Shown here piece after piece: positions 6,929 to 10,017 of a DNA stretch of 10,017 nucleotides (its first letter is position 1; each line of letters begins with the position of its first letter). Under the pieces are notes generated by a model. The model was not told the DNA's origin and made no database searches. It worked only from the letters and a program-made list of their open reading frames with translations. The DNA comes from Enterocloster bolteae (lineage in GTDB: Bacteria > Bacillota_A > Clostridia > Lachnospirales > Lachnospiraceae). Position numbers and translations under genes: made by a program. The DNA is taken from NCBI GenBank assembly GCA_021769025.1, contig JAETTS010000064.1, forward strand, positions 1 to 10,017, read 5' to 3'.

Positions 6929-9900
6929 CTACTGCCCGGCACTTATCACGATCTTTTTAACAAAGTTCATGATGATCTGTGCAGCCTGTGAACGGTTAAC
7001 CAGATTTTTAGGGGTCCAGGCTTCCTCTTCGAAGACACTGACAAGGCCGTTTTTCATAGCCCAGTCCATCGCCTTTTGTACATCACTGGCCATAACGTCA
7101 TCTCTATTGTCGGATGAAGCATCAACCGCCGGCGAGCCCTGATACTTCCAGAGCATTACCGCCAATTGGCCGCAGGTAACCGTGCTGTTTGGATTGGCTT
7201 CATCCCTCATATCGCGCGCAGCCGCCCATTCCATGCTCTTCTCATACCATGTGGAGCCGCCATCTGTCTTTACTCCATCCAAACGAGCCAAAGCCGTGGT
7301 CAACATAGCACAAGTCATGGGACTGCCAGGGGCAAATGTAGATTCTGTTGTGTTATAGAACAATTCTCTGGCAGAGATAAACGATACTGCATCCTCATAC
7401 CAAGCCCCGGCGGGAACATCCGAAAATTGCTTACTGTTATCCATAATTTTTATTGTGGCCCCATTGGGTAAAGATACTACAACGCAATCCTCTGTCGCAA
7501 CAGAACCTTCCATTACATGTGTGGAACCGTCTGCATTGACCATAACTGCCACAGTACCTGGAGTAGGCGCAGTGGCAGGAATCGCCACTTTTACCAATTC
7601 CTCTCTCTGGGTATAAACCGTTATAGCCTGTGCCGTTGACACCTCTTTTGCTACCGGAACGGCCAAAATAGGCAACGTTACGGCTTCGCCATTCTTCCTG
7701 GCAGTAGCGATGGCCGATCCGGATAATCTGGCTTCCATCTCCGTCACGCCGTTAACCTGATCTGTAATGATAATGACGGTTCCGTCTTTTTGCGTCTTCG
7801 TCGTGATTCGGGAACCATCGGCTCCCCAATTGAATGATGTTGAAACCGTTTGGTTTCCGGAATAATCACTGCTGTACCCACTGTCGTCATCCGAGCTACC
7901 GCTAGAACTGTTTGAAGAACCACTGGACGATCCGCCGGAAGGACGATCCGGTTCAGGCGGGCGATTGCCGCCTGGATCCGTATTGTCTTCACCGCTGCCG
8001 TCACCAGGAGCCGGGTTCTCGGGAGTTCCAGGGTTCTCAGGAGTTCCAGGATTTTCGGGATTCCCAGGAGTTCCAGCTGACATATCTTTACCGCAATTAT
8101 CGCATTTACCGTCATTGTCCGTATCGACATGATTCGTACAGGACTCACTTTCACCAGGCTGAAAATCTCCGGGATCATTGGGATCTGATGCGAAAGGATC
8201 GTCAAACTCAGCGTCATACACTATTGTTGTGTTCTTTAACGTAGGTTCCAAATATGGAGTCATCATGGCCTTCCATTCCGCCTCACTGCCGCCAAAATAG
8301 ATGGTCTGTACACCACACGATTCAAACGCTCCTTGGCCAATCTCCTGAACGCTTGCCGGTATATACAGCGAAGGAAGCAAAAGACAGGAGGCGAACATAC
8401 CTGCGCTAACACGGTCTGCTGTCTGAGGCAACGTTACATGAGTCAACTCCCAACACTGGGAGAACAAATTGTCACCTAGTGTTACCTTTCCATTGCCAGA
8501 AATAAATCTCACACTGACCATTTCCTTACAACTCATAAACGCCCCCGCTCCCACGGATATAATGCTTGCCGGAAAATCAATGTAGGACAAAGAGGTACAG
8601 CCTTGGAAAGCGGTGTCTCCAATAACTTCCACTCCCTGGGAAACTGTTGCGGAGGTTAAGTTGGCACACATAGAAAAAGCGCTGTTCCCAATGGTCTTGA
8701 CACTGCCGGGAATCGTCACTGCCAGCAGTTCAGATTTACTAAACGCATTCTGTCCGATGGCCGTTACGCTGTCAGGGATATACACATCGAGAGCCTTGCT
8801 CCCATAAAAAGCATAATCCCCTATGCTGGTAACTCCGTCCTCAATAACAATGGTGTAATATTCATGGGCGCTCCATGGCTGGTTATTCTGTGAGTAATTC
8901 GACATCGCTCCGCGACCAGAGATGGTCAGTACCCCTCCATTGGTCAGCGACCAGTTTAAGCTTCCCGCTGTGCCCTGGTCAATCACTTCGTCAGCCTCAG
9001 GGTCATCCGGTGAAACATAGCCTGCAGGATAACGCGTAATAATAAAGTCCGCGTTCTCGACCTCCGATATGCTCATGGAACGTCCCCAGTGGACAGATTT
9101 ACTATAGTTTGCCTCAGCTACCGTCACACCTCCAGCAGTCTTTTGGAGTACGATGACGCTATGGCTATTGTTATTCACCCGTAGAATATCTCCTACCTTT
9201 ACATCATCGAATGCAAACTTCCCTTTCTCGATTGGCCTTGCTGGCAGATTGCCGAAGGCCTCATCACTAAGGATGAAGGCAAAGGCCATACAGCCAACGG
9301 CGCTTTTTGCCCCATAAATGGATCCGCCCTTCCATACATAGGCATCACCAAGCTCACCTTTACTTCCATAAGGCTCATAATTTGTCCATGTCATCCCCTC
9401 GGGATACGTTTCCTTTAAGGCAGTCATTGCCTCATAGGCTTCCTGATAGGTCGGGACATCCCCTTCTGCTGCTAAGGCAATTCCCTCCATGGAGTCATAT
9501 CCACAGTCATTACATACGCCATACTCATCGTAGCTGTGCTCTGCATAACCGTCCTTCTCGCTGTCGTCAGCCGTAAAGCAGTCCTCTGCCTCGCACTCGT
9601 GCCAGTGATACGTTCCATCAAAGTTCCAATCTACAGACCAGATATGCTCGTGAACATCGGGTATGAGACCTGCAGGTTGTTTTATCTGGGAGTTTTCCAA
9701 ATTTCCTAATGATTCGTCCTTTGGAGTTTCAGGCAAACCATCTTCTTTGGTCTTCTCCTCGATTTCCTCTTCCGTCTTCTCTCCTGCCTCTTCCCCGGTT
9801 TCTTCCTCCCCGGTACCCTTTCCGGACTCTTCTTCGGCTTCCTCCCCGGTTCCTTTTCCAGACTCTTCTTCGGCTTCTTCCCCGGTTCCCTTTCCGGACT

Positions 9901-10017
9901 CCTCTTCGGCTTCTTCCCCGGTTCCCTTATCGGACTCTTCCTCGGCTTCTTCCCCGGTTCCCTTTCCAGACTCCTCTTCGGCTTCCTCTTCAGTTCCCTT
10001 TCCGGGCTCCTCTTCAG
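6929..10017 (-). CDS. Large SLH-anchored surface protein with papain-like module and BspA-type leucine-rich repeats (5' end beyond window)
   Basis: The frame ends with TAG at 6929 and stays open to the right edge, giving at least 1028 residues; the true start and any signal peptide are outside (a TTG at 9736 is not the start). In protein order: an acidic 12-residue repeat (9800-10017); a Cys/His cluster with HWHECEAEDC and CNDCGYD (about 9494-9655); a papain/CHAP-like module (about 9029-9451) with candidate catalytic Cys at 9290-9292 (VGCMAFAF), His at 9161-9163 (NSHSVIVL) and Asn at 9107-9109 (AEANY); BspA-type LRR_5 repeats (about 8297-8854, units like AFxxCxxLxxIxxPxSVxxIG); a DTDNDGKCDNCG motif (8081-8140), perhaps metal-binding; Pro/Glu and Ser/Gly linkers (7862-8074); an unassigned beta-rich part (7442-7849); three SLH repeats (6947-7432). 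SLH repeats bind secondary cell-wall polymers, so the protein is probably displayed on the surface. It is transcribed alone and stops at the terminator at 6813-6852. Confidence 0.88.
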   Translation of the reverse strand, partial: EEEPGKGTEEEAEEESGKGTGEEAEEESDKGTGEEAEEESGKGTGEEAEEESGKGTGEEAEEESGKGTGEEETGEEAGEKTEEEIEEKTKEDGLPETPKDESLGNLENSQIKQPAGLIPDVHEHIWSVDWNFDGTYHWHECEAEDCFTADDSEKDGYAEHSYDEYGVCNDCGYDSMEGIALAAEGDVPTYQEAYEAMTALKETYPEGMTWTNYEPYGSKGELGDAYVWKGGSIYGAKSAVGCMAFAFILSDEAFGNLPARPIEKGKFAFDDVKVGDILRVNNNSHSVIVLQKTAGGVTVAEANYSKSVHWGRSMSISEVENADFIITRYPAGYVSPDDPEADEVIDQGTAGSLNWSLTNGGVLTISGRGAMSNYSQNNQPWSAHEYYTIVIEDGVTSIGDYAFYGSKALDVYIPDSVTAIGQNAFSKSELLAVTIPGSVKTIGNSAFSMCANLTSATVSQGVEVIGDTAFQGCTSLSYIDFPASIISVGAGAFMSCKEMVSVRFISGNGKVTLGDNLFSQCWELTHVTLPQTADRVSAGMFASCLLLPSLYIPASVQEIGQGAFESCGVQTIYFGGSEAEWKAMMTPYLEPTLKNTTIVYDAEFDDPFASDPNDPGDFQPGESESCTNHVDTDNDGKCDNCGKDMSAGTPGNPENPGTPENPGTPENPAPGDGSGEDNTDPGGNRPPEPDRPSGGSSSGSSNSSSGSSDDDSGYSSDYSGNQTVSTSFNWGADGSRITTKTQKDGTVIIITDQVNGVTEMEARLSGSAIATARKNGEAVTLPILAVPVAKEVSTAQAITVYTQREELVKVAIPATAPTPGTVAVMVNADGSTHVMEGSVATEDCVVVSLPNGATIKIMDNSKQFSDVPAGAWYEDAVSFISARELFYNTTESTFAPGSPMTCAMLTTALARLDGVKTDGGSTWYEKSMEWAAARDMRDEANPNSTVTCGQLAVMLWKYQGSPAVDASSDNRDDVMASDVQKAMDWAMKNGLVSVFEEEAWTPKNLVNRSQAAQIIMNFVKKIVISAGQ
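8003..8074 (-). repeat. Short Pro-rich coding repeats (PENPGT)
   Basis: The surface protein carries back-to-back copies of the hexapeptide PENPGT, encoded by near-identical 18-base units, between the DTDNDG motif and the Ser/Gly linker. It looks like an extended wall-spanning spacer, and copy number could vary by slippage. Confidence 0.75.
9800..10017 (-). repeat. 36-base tandem repeat array coding an acidic 12-residue repeat
   Basis: The unit encodes GTGEEAEEESGK. Five full copies lie at 9962-9997, 9926-9961, 9890-9925, 9854-9889 and 9818-9853, with half copies at 9800-9817 and 9998-10015; the array runs off the right edge. Copies differ mostly at synonymous positions (GAA/GAG, TCC/TCT), with single changes such as GD in SDK and GE in GTE. 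The frame is kept throughout. It resembles a charged stalk between membrane or wall and the rest of the protein. Confidence 0.92.

Noticed and set aside
7744..8217. 157-residue minus-strand frame in the surface-protein gene
   Set aside because: Out-of-frame shadow caused by the low-complexity Pro/Ser/Gly linker.
9736..9736. TTG at 9736 as the start of the surface protein
   Set aside because: The same frame stays open without a stop to the right edge and encodes the 12-residue repeat, so the start lies beyond the window.

Overview
The window looks like a chromosomal stretch from a low-to-mid-GC Gram-positive gut anaerobe, most likely of the Lachnospiraceae/Clostridia (Hungatella/Enterocloster type). 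This rests on the LoaP-type NusG paralog, a DUF1835/DUF3658-like protein, an IclR regulator beside an MBL-fold hydrolase, and a giant SLH-anchored BspA-type surface protein. The species is an inference. Every convincing gene lies on the minus strand, so the window is best read from right to left.

From the right edge: (1) a very large secreted, SLH-anchored protein (6929 to beyond 10017). It has an acidic 12-residue tandem repeat, a Cys/His cluster, a papain-like module, BspA-type leucine-rich repeats, a low-complexity linker and three SLH repeats, and it ends at a strong terminator. (2) A two-gene unit of an IclR regulator and an MBL-fold hydrolase, with a good promoter, a possible operator palindrome and its own terminator. 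(3) A unit starting at a clear sigma-A type promoter with a DUF1835/DUF3658-like gene and then a GH1 6-phospho-beta-glucosidase. The 80 bases between them hold 11-base tandem repeats. (4) A cytoplasmic type L-asparaginase, with a 14-base direct repeat upstream. (5) A 500-base region with little coding content, then a NusG-family antiterminator (LoaP type) cut by the left edge.

The most striking part is the region in front of loaP (551-764). Two 26-base palindromes, each two 11-base arms around a 4-base asymmetric spacer, lie in exactly inverted orientation. They flank 162 bases of AT-rich DNA that holds an intrinsic terminator pointing toward loaP and promoter-like sequences pointing away from it. 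This is the architecture expected of a tyrosine-recombinase invertible switch, and it would place an antiterminator, and so a whole downstream operon, under phase variation. That reading is inference; no recombinase is in the window.

The genes do not form one pathway. Beta-glucoside and asparagine use, an orphan regulated hydrolase, a cell-surface protein and the head of an antiterminator-controlled locus (off the left edge) sit side by side as short independent units. No tRNA, rRNA, CRISPR array, complete IS element or phage gene was seen.
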